A stretch of 64,000 nucleotides of DNA from Paraphoma chrysanthemicola (Eukaryota > Ascomycota > Dothideomycetes > Pleosporales > Phaeosphaeriaceae): the NCBI GenBank assembly GCA_020744225.1, contig JAGMWG010000020.1, positions 992,001-1,056,000 on the forward strand, read 5' to 3'. Below the pieces are notes generated by a model. It was given only the letters and a program-made list of their open reading frames with translations. It was not told the origin of the DNA and searched no databases. Each line of letters begins with the position of its first letter. Positions within the stretch are counted from its first letter, which is position 1. Both the position numbers and the translations under genes were made by a program. Shown here piece after piece: positions 33,042-43,503 of this stretch.

Positions 33042-35174
33042 TCATCCCCACACATCCATGTTCTGGACAACACAGTCTTCGTCACCCCGCTGGATCAACG
33101 AGCCAACGGTGAACACCTTTTCGCCCCACTCCTGTAGGATCTCCGTGGTAGCTTGGACATTGCGGTGGTCAACGACAAGGACCATGCCCAGACCAGTGTT
33201 GAACGTCCTTGCAAATTCGGTATGCTCAAGTCGGCCGGCCTGCTTCAGCCACTTGAACACTTCCGGGACCGGCCAGGTCTTTGCGTCGAGTTCGGCTGCC
33301 AGGGTCTTCGGAAGCATGCGCGGGATGTTCTCGAGGAGGCCGCCACCTGTGATGTGGGCCATACCCTTGATTAAACCTCTGCGCGTTGCAGCTAGCAGCG
33401 GCTTGACGTAGATCCGGGTGGGTGTGAGGAGTGCTGTGCCAATGTTGTCACCTTCGCTCCACGGTGCTGCGTCATGAAACGTAAGGCCCTTTCGTTCAAC
33501 AATCTTGCGAACGAGTGAGAAGCCATTGGAGTGGACGCCACTGGACGCGAGGCCCAGGAGAACATCACCGGCAGCCATGCTTGCCGTGTCAGGGAGGATA
33601 GGTACGCCTTTCTTGATGGCACCAATGGCCGCACCGCCAGCATCATACTCGCCCTCCTTGTAAATACCAGGCATCTCGGCAGTCTCACCGCCGACAAGGG
33701 CGGCACCGGATTGTCTGCAGCCGTTGGCAACGCCCTCGACGAATTTGGCCGCGCTTTCGACATCGAGCTTGCTGCACGCGTAGTAGTCGAGGAACATGAG
33801 CGGCTCAGCGCCTTGCACAACGAGGTCGTTGACGTTCATGGCGACGAGATCGATTCCCACTGTGTCGTGCTTGCCCATTTCGAATGCAATCTTGACCTTG
33901 GTCCCAATGCCGTCAATAGCACCGACAAGTATGGGCGCCTCTGTGTATCCGGCAGCCTGCAAGTCCAGAAGCCCGCCGAAGCCACCGATCTCGCCGTCGG
34001 CGCCTGGTCGTCTTGTGCTAGCCGTGGAAGCTTTGATGCGCTTGACGAGCTGATTACCCGCGTCAATGCTGACGCCTGACGAAGCGTAGGTCAGTGCATC
34101 GCCAGCCTCAAGTTTGGAGGTTGTTGGTCGGACGACCGTCGTGCCTTCCTCGGCTGGCTCGAGCAGCTTCCAGTCGCAGGTTATGCCCTCCTTCTTGAAC
34201 TGTTCTAGGAGGTGATTCGCTATCGCATCGAAGTTCTCTGTCGCGAGCGCGAGAATGGTCGGCCCAGCGCCGGAGAGGCAAATGCCCAGCAGTCCTGGAT
34301 GCGATTGTGGAGTGACTGACTGCAGGATCTCGGTGAGACCTGGGATGAGCCCGCGGCGATATGGCTGGTGCAGCTTGTCTTGCATGGCTGTGTAGATCAT
34401 GTCTGGGTCTGGCTTGCTCTGGCCGAGCGCAGTAGTGAGGACTGCCAGTCGCTGCATGTTGAAGATGGCGTCCTTGCGCGAGTACGACTCTGGTAGCACA
34501 GCGCGCGCCTTGGCAGTCGATACCTCGAATTGGGGTATGACGCAGATGCACTTGATGGCCGACGACCAGTTGAACTTGGTGTAGTGTCCAATGTTGAGCG
34601 GCGGCTCCGGTGGTCGCAGCCCAGTGTCGACACCGCCAGCAGGCTGGGGCAGGACTTCGCTGAGCGGGATCTCGAGGCGCTCTGTGTCTTCAGGCGAGAG
34701 CTCGTTCAGGTACGTGCCAACGAAACCGCCATACAGGGCTGCCGCCACATTGTCTGGGTGTCTCTCCTCCATCAGGCAGTAGTCTAGCATGCGCGCCTTG
34801 GACAGCTGCAGATTGCCGACCTCATTGGCGAGGTACACACCTCCCACAATGGCTGCAGCCGACGAGCCCAGCCCTCGTCCCAACGGAATGGGGTTCTTGA
34901 CGTGTACGTGTGTTTCGGCGGGGAATTCGCGGACGCCATGGCAGCGGAGGACGTAGACGGCGGTGCGCGTGATGAGATTGTCTTTGGCGACGAGCGGGAC
35001 GTCTTCTGCGCCGACGCCCTCGTAGGTGATCTTGCAGTTGAGTGAATGCTCCGAGCTGTCCTTGCGCGTGACTGTGACTTGTAGTTCTAGGTACAGGTTC
35101 AGGGCAAGGCCAATGACGTCAAAGCCGGGGCCAATGTTGGCCGACGAACACGGAACCTTGATGTGGGTAGTCAT
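33042..35174 (-). CDS. thr1: homoserine kinase fused to AIR synthase (PurM-like)
   Basis: One uninterrupted frame of 710 aa carries two complete enzymes. Residues 1 to about 350 are a GHMP homoserine kinase (threonine synthesis): IKVPCSSANIGPGFDVIGLA at the start, the ATP loop NPIPLGRGLGSSAAA and the late motif GICLSGAGPTILAL. Residues from about 355 to 710 are phosphoribosylformylglycinamidine cyclo-ligase (purine synthesis): YASSGVSIDAGNQLV, GAIDGIGTKVKIAFEMGKHD, GIDLVAMNVNDLVVQGAEPL, ALVGGETAEMPG, SSGVHSNGFSLVRK and HITGGGLLENIPRML. Both halves keep key motifs, with no stop or splice signal at the junction (about 34115-34095). In most fungi AIR synthase is the C-terminal part of the GARS-AIRS protein, so this partner is unexpected. 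ATG 35174 (MTTHIKV) is preferred over 35201. Confidence 0.92.
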   Translation of the reverse strand: MTTHIKVPCSSANIGPGFDVIGLALNLYLELQVTVTRKDSSEHSLNCKITYEGVGAEDVPLVAKDNLITRTAVYVLRCHGVREFPAETHVHVKNPIPLGRGLGSSAAAIVGGVYLANEVGNLQLSKARMLDYCLMEERHPDNVAAALYGGFVGTYLNELSPEDTERLEIPLSEVLPQPAGGVDTGLRPPEPPLNIGHYTKFNWSSAIKCICVIPQFEVSTAKARAVLPESYSRKDAIFNMQRLAVLTTALGQSKPDPDMIYTAMQDKLHQPYRRGLIPGLTEILQSVTPQSHPGLLGICLSGAGPTILALATENFDAIANHLLEQFKKEGITCDWKLLEPAEEGTTVVRPTTSKLEAGDALTYASSGVSIDAGNQLVKRIKASTASTRRPGADGEIGGFGGLLDLQAAGYTEAPILVGAIDGIGTKVKIAFEMGKHDTVGIDLVAMNVNDLVVQGAEPLMFLDYYACSKLDVESAAKFVEGVANGCRQSGAALVGGETAEMPGIYKEGEYDAGGAAIGAIKKGVPILPDTASMAAGDVLLGLASSGVHSNGFSLVRKIVERKGLTFHDAAPWSEGDNIGTALLTPTRIYVKPLLAATRRGLIKGMAHITGGGLLENIPRMLPKTLAAELDAKTWPVPEVFKWLKQAGRLEHTEFARTFNTGLGMVLVVDHRNVQATTEILQEWGEKVFTVGSLIQRGDEDCVVQNMDVWG

Positions 35175-36193
35175 GGTGGGTGAGGGTGAAGGACAGCGCA
35201 CTGGCGACGACGCGCTCGCTCTGACGGTGTTTGTGCAAATTATCGCGCGCGGCTCAAGAATTTCTGTGAGGGACGGCTGGTGGGGCGCAAGGCTACCGCC
35301 GGTATCGCGGGGTGGTGCACGGCCACATTCCGCGCGCCACCATAATAATACTCGTCGACTGCAGCAGTGAGGGGGGTTTCTTTGACATGATCTTCAAACA
35401 GTTACGAAATACGCGGGAGGCATGCTTTTATGAGAGCGACGTCTATTCAGCCCACGGAAAGAGGCAAGCTCAAGCGTTCGTCATCCCATGCCACATTGTG
35501 CAGTTCATCACCTCCGGATCTCACCATGTCGACGCATTGGCAAGATCGTCGCGGTGAGGCCGGAAATTTACTCAGTGTTCTCTCCGAGACATCTTGGTCT
35601 TCTTGCATCACGGACGGCTGTGAAGCTGTGGTGGTTCCTGTTACTGATCAGGGCACAAGTGCTTCAGAGACCCCTAATCTTGTTGCATATCGGATGTCTT
35701 GCACAAAGTCAGGTAAGGGGACCAAATTCAAACCAAAATGGCCAAAATGAGAGACAGAGAAAGAGAGAGACAAGCAGTGACTTGCTTGTAGCTGAAAGTG
35801 AAGTTGGCAGGAGCGCCCTTTTGATCATGCACGCCACCTCATCGCTTACCCCAGCTGTGCAACTTGAGACGCCAACAAACATCTTGCTGTGCAATCGCAT
35901 CTATTGCACACCGGAATTCTGCAAAACTGACGCAGCTGAGACTACGTGTTGCAAGCGCAGCGCTAAGTAGGCAATCACCTCGTCAGTCACGCCGCACTTC
36001 AGGCAACAGGGCCAGCCTCGCCTTACTTATAGCATCATCACTCTCAGCCTTCTCGCACCGCTCCACTTACCTCGACGGCATCACCCACCTTGAACTCGAC
36101 TCGGACGACTAGTCAGTTTATTGATACTGTCCGCCATCACAAACCGTATATTCCGTCAACAGAGGCCAACCAAGATCGTGAGGCTCTCTAGTC
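35175..36193. other. divergent intergenic region, no gene seen
   Basis: Shared upstream region of the homoserine kinase-AIR synthase gene (-) and the AAA ATPase gene (+). Frames such as 35488-35970 lack motifs. A short GA-rich run occurs near 35750-35772. Confidence 0.55.
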
Positions 36194-38570
36194 ATGTGTG
36201 ACGCCGGCGGACATGCTCTGGTCGATTACCAACAGCAGCTGCGGCTACTAGAACTTCAAAACCGGAACAGGTTGAGAACTGGCATAGACCATGGCCTGCC
36301 GCCACCGCTGCCATTCATCGAGAGCTCATCTGACGAAGACGAGGACCGGTCTGAGGCAGTCAACGGCCTGACCAATGGCATCAAGCACGTGACCCTAAAC
36401 GGCAAGGCTGAATCCAGCGGGGTGGAAGAGGACGTGGATGAATCAGATCAGGAAAATTACCCTCCTGGCATGAAGAACGGTCTTAAGCATCTCTACTCTG
36501 GTAAAGAAGACAAGAAGGGCCGTTTTCAATGGCAGGACAAGATCCCGGCAGACATTGGAGAGGCTGCAGAAAACGATAAGACGGCCAAGTGGGCGCTGTT
36601 GGTGCGCAATGTCAAGGTCTACAACGATCCCCGCCGCGTTCTTTCGGTCCATTCGATTGTCGTACAGAGCCCGCTTTTGAAGAAGATGCTGGCATCGGTC
36701 TTGAAGGGTTATCCTGGCATTACCGTGGGACTTAACCGCCTGGAGTTCTCGGGCAAGTTTGAGCCACTCATTCATCGCTGGTCAGAGCTTGAGGCCGCCA
36801 TTGCCAAGCTAGGTGACGAGACGGAAGACCAACGCACTACCAAGGCTCATGCCGAGCTTCTCCAGGAAGTGCTCGTCAAAGAGTTCAAGAGCATGATCGA
36901 CACAGCCCAGGACATGAAGAGCAAGCGCGTCATGACCTACGAACATCTATGGACATTGTTTCAGCCAGGTGCTACCATCTTTGCACGCCAAGACGGCCAG
37001 GAAACTGCCATGAATCTGGTCGAAACTCGCTATGGCCAGGACGCCAAAGGCGTTCCTTGCTTCTGGCTCACCTGCAAATACGTTGACTGGGACGGCGCAA
37101 AATTCGGCACTCAGAAGATCAATTTGTCCATCTCCATTTATACGGGCACTCGATCAATTGGCAGCCTGCGCGTCTACCCGATTGAGTATCATCATGAGCC
37201 TGAAGCTGTTCGAGAACGGCTGATTGCCCGTGGAAGGAAGGCTGAGGAGCTGGCTGGGCCAAACTACCGTGCGTACCAAGGCGTTGCATGGAGGCAAGGC
37301 CAATTTGGACAGAAGGACAAGTACAATGTAAAAGGCCGGGTAAGTCAAATGTCACCATTGAGAGGAGTGCCAAGTCACTCCCCAATCCTTTTCGAAAGAG
37401 CCGTCACCTTTTGGACTTTGCTGATATGCCTTATAGATCGTGATTGACACATATGGCTGGAATCGATTCAATCCAACTCACTCCATCTTCGTCGCTCCTC
37501 TCAATCAGAAGGAGCCTGCCCCGCCGCCCCCACCAGGATCTGGTCAGGGCTTTGACCAAGGTCTATTCAACGATCTGCTAGACGCAGAAGAAGAGGAGGA
37601 GATAGAACACGATAATTACGACGAGGACGACTCTGGCATGCCTATTGATGGCGCTTTTGCCGACGAAGAAGACTCCGCAAAACACCCACCGCTCAGCACT
37701 GAGCACAAGCTCATCTGTACGCCGATGCTACGCGGATACAGTCTCAAGAACAAGCTCTGGCTCAACTTCTTCGTCAACTGCGTCCAGGATATCTCGTGGC
37801 AAAAAGACGCTTTCGACCGCCTTGTCCTGCCCAAGAACCAGAAAGAGCTCATCCTTGGCTTTGCAGAGTCTCAGCGCAAGTTCCGCGACTCCTTTGACGA
37901 CGTCATTGAAGGAAAGGGTCGTGGCATGATCATTCTCCTCTGCGGCCCACCTGGCGTTGGTAAGACTCTTACAGCCGAGAGCATGGCGGAAGAGATGAAG
38001 ATACCGCTATATATGATGTCCGCTGGGGATCTCGGCTTCGACCCACGCAAAGTCGAGACCAAACTGCAAGACATTCTCGAAATGTGCAGCCGCTGGAACG
38101 CCATCCTTCTTCTCGACGAAGCCGACGTGTTCCTCGAACAGCGCTCGCTCCACGAACTCGAGCGCAATAAACTCGTCTCCATCTTCCTGCGCGTGCTCGA
38201 ATACTACGAGGGCACAATGTTCCTGACCACCAACCGTGTGCAAACATTCGACCCGGCCTTCCAATCCCGCATCCACATCAGCCTCGACTACCAGGAACTC
38301 AGCATCGAGAGCCGCAAGACCGTCTGGAAGAATTTCCTGGATTCAAGCACCCAGGAACACTCGATTACGGCGCAGCAGTTGATGGAACTGGCACGCATGG
38401 ATATGAATGGCAGGCAGATTAAGAATATCCTCAAGATTGCAAGACTGCTGGCGAGTCGAAAGGATGAGAAGTTGAGTCATGAACATATTCTGACGACGCT
38501 GGATGTTACACAGCATTTGCATAACGAGACACAGTTTACGGAGCGTGCGAGGGGAAGTCTTTATGGTTAA
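36194..38570 (+). CDS. AAA+ ATPase with fungal N-terminal regulatory domain (DUF7025 type)
   Basis: Exons 36194-37339 and 37437-38570, intron 37340-37436 (97 nt), 759 aa. The first ~110 residues are acidic and low complexity. Residues ~130-400 form the domain commonly found before this ATPase in filamentous fungi (HLWTLFQPGATIFA and GSLRVYPIEYH are typical). An acidic linker (about 425-460) precedes the AAA+ module, with Walker A GPPGVGKT, Walker B ILLLDEAD and the arginine-finger/sensor region FLTTNRVQTFDPAFQSRIH. The small helical lid ends in MNGRQIKNILKIARLLA. The module is of the single-AAA, Bcs1/katanin-like type, and such proteins probably remodel protein complexes. Substrate and location cannot be inferred. 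The intron join gives KGR-IVIDTYGW, in phase. Confidence 0.9.
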
Positions 38571-38952
38571 TGGTGGAGGGTAGGGAAGGTCGGCATCAGA
38601 TGGGGCTCATAGTACTCGGCGAGACTGTTTCTAGGCGTTTTTGGATGCGTGATCAAGAGAAGGAGATAGATGCTTCGTGAACGTGACAGACTGATTATGT
38701 GCGGCATACGTTTGAGCGGGCGTTTCGGAGTTCATCCATACGTTCTCCAGGCGTGAATTTTGAGCTGGTTTGGATTTGGATCAGGATCACAGGCAGTATG
38801 GTCTAGAGCCACTCTCCTTACTCCCCATAACGACTCATGTGCAAATGACCAAGACAATCCAATATCCCTCATCTTCTATGTCTATGTGTGATATCTCGTC
38901 TAGTCTCATCTACTCCGTCATCGTCTCCCACCCCTCCAAGCAAACTACACTT
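38571..38952. other. intergenic between converging genes
   Basis: The 3' regions of the AAA ATPase (+) and of the second SET-domain gene (-). No coding evidence in it. Confidence 0.55.
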
Positions 38953-40119
38953 CTATACTTTATCACACCTCTCACACGCACATCTAAACCCCCACGTCTT
39001 CTCCAACCTCACCATCCTATTCTCACGCGCCAACAGCCTCTCCTCGCCGCTCAAATACGTAATACACAACTCGTCACCGCAGGCAATATCCCTCCCCGCA
39101 CGAAACTCCCACGCCCGCCCCACGCGTCTTTTCTCCACATTCGGCGCACAGCTGTGATTAAAGTAACTCGCGGCCGGCCAGCACCCGTACCCGAAAAACT
39201 CGCTCCCTTCGTCGTCCAGACTACGGATGCCGAAGGAATTATGACTATCCCGCGAACTGAGGATGAAGAGAGTCGTCGCGGTTGTGAGCGGGAGTAAAGC
39301 GCTGGGTAGGATGGCGAGGAGATGGAGATATGTTCGTGTGAATGCGGCCAAGTCTTCTGTGCTGTGGTATGGCGTTGGATCTTCTGCGAGAGCGAGGACG
39401 GAAGCCCATGCCGAAGGGTGGGTGTAGTAGAATAAGAGGCCGGAGACACAGAAGGACATTACGTCTGGTGTTATTGCGGCTTGGAGAGCGCGTGAGATGG
39501 CTTTGCGGTGCTGTTTCGTGACTTGGATCGTTGCATCTGATTCAGCTTCGCGCGTGGTGCGGATGAGACTTGCTTGTGCTTCGACGACCGCCCAGGCTTG
39601 TTTGATCTCCGTGCTCGTTGGGCGCGCGAGGTCTTGGTCGACCATGTCGCTGTCTTCTTTGGTGCGCTTTTTGGTCAGGCTTTCGACGGCGGTCCAGGCC
39701 TGGATGCCAATGGGCGTGTTCCATGCGCGCCAGTTGTCCTGGCATGCTGAGGAGCAAAATGCGAAGCCAATGTCCTTGTCACGTATGTCTAGATCGCGGC
39801 CGCGGTCGTAGCTGAAGCAGTGGCCGCAGACTTCTCGGCGGTATTCGCGCAACAGGACGGAGAGCGAGAGGTCGTCTGAGCGCCATATCAGATCGTCTTT
39901 GTGAATATCTTGTGTTGCGAAGACGGCGCGGCCGGCGGTGGGCGTTTGGCGGATTTCGAAGAGCGGCGACGTGGGTAGTCCTAGCGGAAGGGTACTTGTC
40001 TGGTCAGTTGGCGGAACTGAAGAGCAGGACGATGGTCGCGATATGCTCGAGGCGGTGTAGAGCGAAGCGGGGGCCGAGGGTTGACTGTCCGAGGCATCCA
40101 TGTTCCTGGATGCGTCCAT
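38953..40119 (-). CDS. SET-domain protein with MYND-like zinc motif (SMYD/Set6-like)
   Basis: Intronless gene of 388 aa. After a Ser/Pro-rich N-terminus of about 55 residues the split SET domain begins (IRQTPTAGRAVFATQDIHKD). It is interrupted by a Cys-rich segment (CGHCFSYDRGR, FAFCSSACQDNW) at the MYND position and a long helical insert. The C-terminal SET half has YFNHSCAPNVEKRR, the NHSC cofactor motif, and GDELCITYLSGE with the catalytic-pocket Tyr. The post-SET Cys cluster is WGFRCACERC, three residues from the end. This layout matches fungal SMYD/Set6-type lysine methyltransferases. It is unrelated in detail to the other SET gene in the window. An in-frame ATG at 40101 is an alternative start. 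Confidence 0.9.
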   Translation of the reverse strand: MDASRNMDASDSQPSAPASLYTASSISRPSSCSSVPPTDQTSTLPLGLPTSPLFEIRQTPTAGRAVFATQDIHKDDLIWRSDDLSLSVLLREYRREVCGHCFSYDRGRDLDIRDKDIGFAFCSSACQDNWRAWNTPIGIQAWTAVESLTKKRTKEDSDMVDQDLARPTSTEIKQAWAVVEAQASLIRTTREAESDATIQVTKQHRKAISRALQAAITPDVMSFCVSGLLFYYTHPSAWASVLALAEDPTPYHSTEDLAAFTRTYLHLLAILPSALLPLTTATTLFILSSRDSHNSFGIRSLDDEGSEFFGYGCWPAASYFNHSCAPNVEKRRVGRAWEFRAGRDIACGDELCITYLSGEERLLARENRMVRLEKTWGFRCACERCDKV

Positions 40120-41251
40120 ATCTCGTTAGAGTGTGAGCCAACTGTGTGTGAGTTGTTATAGCTGTATATCAGCGAGTGATTGTATTCTGATCAATCCTGA
40201 ACACTTGTAGACTGTTCTGCACAGAATAGTAATGCAAACGATGTCGGGGCCTATGGTCACTTTCGTATATCACGTATGCACGAGCCAGATGTGAATGATC
40301 GCATGAAAGCCATGTTGAATGATAGGATGTCCTAGTATGTGGTGTGTGGTGGACAATTGAATGCCAGGTACAGAAGGCGGAAATGGGAAAGTTGGAATGG
40401 AATTGTGCGATTCTGGCCAGACCGTTTCGAAACTAGACCCTGATCGGCGCAGGGATCAACCCGATAAGGATAACCGACCTGAGGCTTGAAGCCTTGAGGG
40501 CATCTTACGACACTTCACATCGAATTGTCGACTCTAGTCATGGACATCTTGCCGCAAATTGATGAGATAAATGCGAGAGGCGACTGACTTATCGCTCTGA
40601 ATTCATGCGAGCCGTTTCTCGCTTGCGACAAGATCCGCTTGCTTCGTCTGCAGCGGCATCTCGGCAGCACGCGCTGAGGCAATAAGGCACCATGGTTGCG
40701 TTGCGGTAGCAAGGCGTAAGGCTGTAGGACGAAATTGCATATATCCCTGCACTGTAAGGTGATATTACCTGGAAACTGCGCGACCAATATGTGACGACGC
40801 AGCCACACACATAGCCGGGATATTGGATAGCGCGTCGCGACAGAGATCAGAAACTTTCAGAACGCCATAACACCCGACATGACACTCGGTGTTTGCCAAG
40901 CTGAATGATGCGCAGCCTCATCTTGTTCATTGTCAGCATACATCTCCGCACTTTGCATTCATGTCCATCATCGACCTGACCATACCCGCGCTAAGGGACA
41001 ACTTCGGAACCCCCGTCAACGCCCCGCCTATGTCAGCGACACCGGGACAATTGTGGAGTCGGGCCATTAACCTCTGCAGATACCGACAAGACATCAATCA
41101 AATTTCGCCCAGTTCTGCTTGCAACTCCGGGGTGATATCCTGGCTGGATCTGCATGTTGAGAGGGGTAAATGACGTTTGCGCCAGGTACGATACATGGGC
41201 CCGGATCAATTGATGATCATCATCGGTCTGAGAAAAATTATATAGCCGGGC
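40120..41251. other. divergent intergenic region, no gene seen
   Basis: The upstream region of the SET gene (-) and the lactonase gene (+). A small inverted repeat (AGGCTTGAAGCCT near 40482-40494) is present. Small frames at 40515-41173 have no motif. A TATATA-like stretch near 41239 lies unusually close to the lactonase ATG. Confidence 0.5.
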
Positions 41252-42409
41252 ATGGACGTGCAGGTACAGCTTGTCTACTTCGTCATCATCGCAACGATCG
41301 TGGCCATCATGTCATCCATCATCCCAATTGATCTGTCCGCGTTTGCGACGAATCCATCATACCTCACACAGTATCTCCCGACAAATATCACGACTCCAAC
41401 GGTCATCAACCTCTTTGCTTATAATGATGCATTTGTTAACGTTCTCGGCGCAAATGCAACAGCACGCCAACTCTACAACCTCGATACCCAGCTGTTCCAC
41501 GAAGCCGGCATCTACAACAAGCAAACGAACAAGCTCTACGTAACCAGCAACTGGGCCTTTGACCTCGCCAATCCAATCAATATCACCATCATCGACCTGG
41601 ATCCCGCCGAGAATTACTCCTACACTACAACTCGCTACTCCGCACTCGCCGAGCCCAATGGCGGAACATCATACTTCCCACCCGGGTCCTCGAACTCTTC
41701 GACTCCCCCACGCCACCTCTACGCCGACGAAGGCGATTTCATCAACCCGTCCGCCCTCGTCTCCGTCGACCCCGTGACTGGCCACTCCGAAAAGATCCTG
41801 ACAAACTACCTCGGCCGCAATTTCTCATCCATCAACGATGTGCGACAGCACGAAGGAACAGGCGACATCTGGTTCACCGACGCCGACTACGGGTACTACC
41901 AATACTTCCGCCCTGCACCAACGATCCCGAAACAAGTGTACCGCTTCACGCCATCGACAGGGCAGATTAGCGTTGTAGCAGACGGGTTCGTGCAAAGCAA
42001 TGGCATCGAATTTAGTCCTGATTTCAAAACGCTGTATATCAGCGACACCGGTGCTGCAGGTGGTCCATTTTTGGGCGTGAATTTGACTCGCCCATCGACT
42101 ATCTACGCATACGATGTGATCAACTCCAAACACCTGGCCAATCGACGCGTGTTCGCGTACAGCGATAACGGCTTTCCAGATGGCATTCACACGGATACGA
42201 AAGGCAATGTGTGGGCTGGATGCGGCGATGGAATACATGTGTGGGATAAAGAGGGGACATTGTTGGGTAAGATATGGAATGGTGTTGAGACGAACAATTT
42301 TGCGTTCTTGCCGGGTAAGTTGTTGATTTTCAGTAATGCGCAGTTGTGGATTGTGGAGGGCTTGAAGGCGGTGGGGAGGGAGGTGTGTAAGGACTTTGGA
42401 GTTTGTTAG
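41252..42409 (+). CDS. SMP-30/gluconolactonase/LRE-like secreted beta-propeller hydrolase
   Basis: Intronless gene of 385 aa. The N-terminus (VQLVYFVIIATIVAIM) is a signal peptide or anchor, and at least seven N-x-S/T sites fit the secretory route. The body matches the SMP-30/gluconolactonase six-bladed propeller (PF08450 type). Metal-site elements are in order: FHEAGIYN (Glu), SSINDVRQHEGTGDIWFTD (Asn-Asp), VQSNGIEFSPDFKTLYISDT (Asn) and PDGIHTDTKGNVWAG (Asp). Related fungal lactonohydrolases open sugar or aldono-lactones extracellularly. The next genes on the right encode metabolic enzymes, so it may supply a hydroxy acid to them; this is inference. A second ATG at 41309 (MSSIIPID) would remove part of the hydrophobic start. 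Confidence 0.88.
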   Translation: MDVQVQLVYFVIIATIVAIMSSIIPIDLSAFATNPSYLTQYLPTNITTPTVINLFAYNDAFVNVLGANATARQLYNLDTQLFHEAGIYNKQTNKLYVTSNWAFDLANPINITIIDLDPAENYSYTTTRYSALAEPNGGTSYFPPGSSNSSTPPRHLYADEGDFINPSALVSVDPVTGHSEKILTNYLGRNFSSINDVRQHEGTGDIWFTDADYGYYQYFRPAPTIPKQVYRFTPSTGQISVVADGFVQSNGIEFSPDFKTLYISDTGAAGGPFLGVNLTRPSTIYAYDVINSKHLANRRVFAYSDNGFPDGIHTDTKGNVWAGCGDGIHVWDKEGTLLGKIWNGVETNNFAFLPGKLLIFSNAQLWIVEGLKAVGREVCKDFGVC

Positions 42410-43503
42410 AGAATTGGCGGTGGAACGAGGAGCTGGTCACGTTGTGTCTTTAAGGATTGGAGTAGGAGAATGTAATTTCCGTCGCCGCTACGACAAAGGG
42501 CAACTCACACATGCACAGCTTGTGTTATATTACAGGACTTGTCAAACTACTCGTTTGTCGAATTGAGATTATTCTGTTTACTAAGTTTGTCCCCGCTTCT
42601 CCCAAGGCACTGAGCGTTCGATTGGAGGCAGGAGATTTGCTTAACCGGACTATTGCAAAGTCTCTTGCCGGCCCTAGTAGAGATCGTAGCAAGCGTACAA
42701 AAGTCCAGAGTGATTAGGCTCGAGAGTGTCTCCTTCGTTCAGATCTCCTCATGTTTACCAGCTTTGGAGCCTTTCCTAAGAACTTTACAGTGGCCGGAGC
42801 TCGCAGATTCGCAGCCGTGGCGCACACTCAGTCCAGGGCTGCGGCTCTTCCGAAGACCAAGATAAACAACGTTTGGGTGTATGTGCAGCTTCACAAAGCT
42901 AAATAAGAAGACCGTAAAGCTGTGGAGAGTTTGGCATTCCTGAGGTTCCTGTCTGGTATTTCTCACAGGTTTCGTTGCGTCTGGACTCCTCGACACAAGG
43001 ATCAGAACGTTGCGAGGGCTACTAGAGGTGATGTTAAGGCTCCGGTACAACCTCAATTACGCATTGAGTCAATCCAGAATGTTATTTACTTTGGATAGCC
43101 TATTATGCTTGAATTGTGGTAATCTTCAAGTTCACGAAGACACGCACGTCGAGTCAGAGCTCTTTGAATGTTATGAAGTAGCTGTAAATGTATTTCTAAA
43201 AGCTTATTCAACTTTTGTACAGAAATAGACAGTAAATCAACAGAAAGACTCTAGAATAGAATTTATCTTAGCATCCAGTATAAGACACTATCATAATGTT
43301 ACGTAAAGTTACCAGGAAGGCGTGTCATTCGAGAGTCTGCAGCAGTTACCTACTTGCGGCACTTATATAAAACCATGAGTATACCACTTTTGTGCAAAAC
43401 TGAATACAAATCAATGTTGCTCTAAAGCTACCTAACCTACGGCCTCCGGACATCTGCCGGGTTTTGATATACACTGATACAGCAGAGCTGTTTAAGCCTC
43501 GTT
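42410..43503. other. intergenic, A+T-rich in its right half
   Basis: The 3' regions of two converging genes. The 43060-43330 stretch is clearly A+T-rich. No gene or repeat was recognised. Confidence 0.55.

Noticed and set aside
33990..34200. Idea that the homoserine kinase-AIR synthase join is two adjacent genes
   Set aside because: There is no stop codon or clear splice pair at the boundary, and both domains are in the same frame without a gap.
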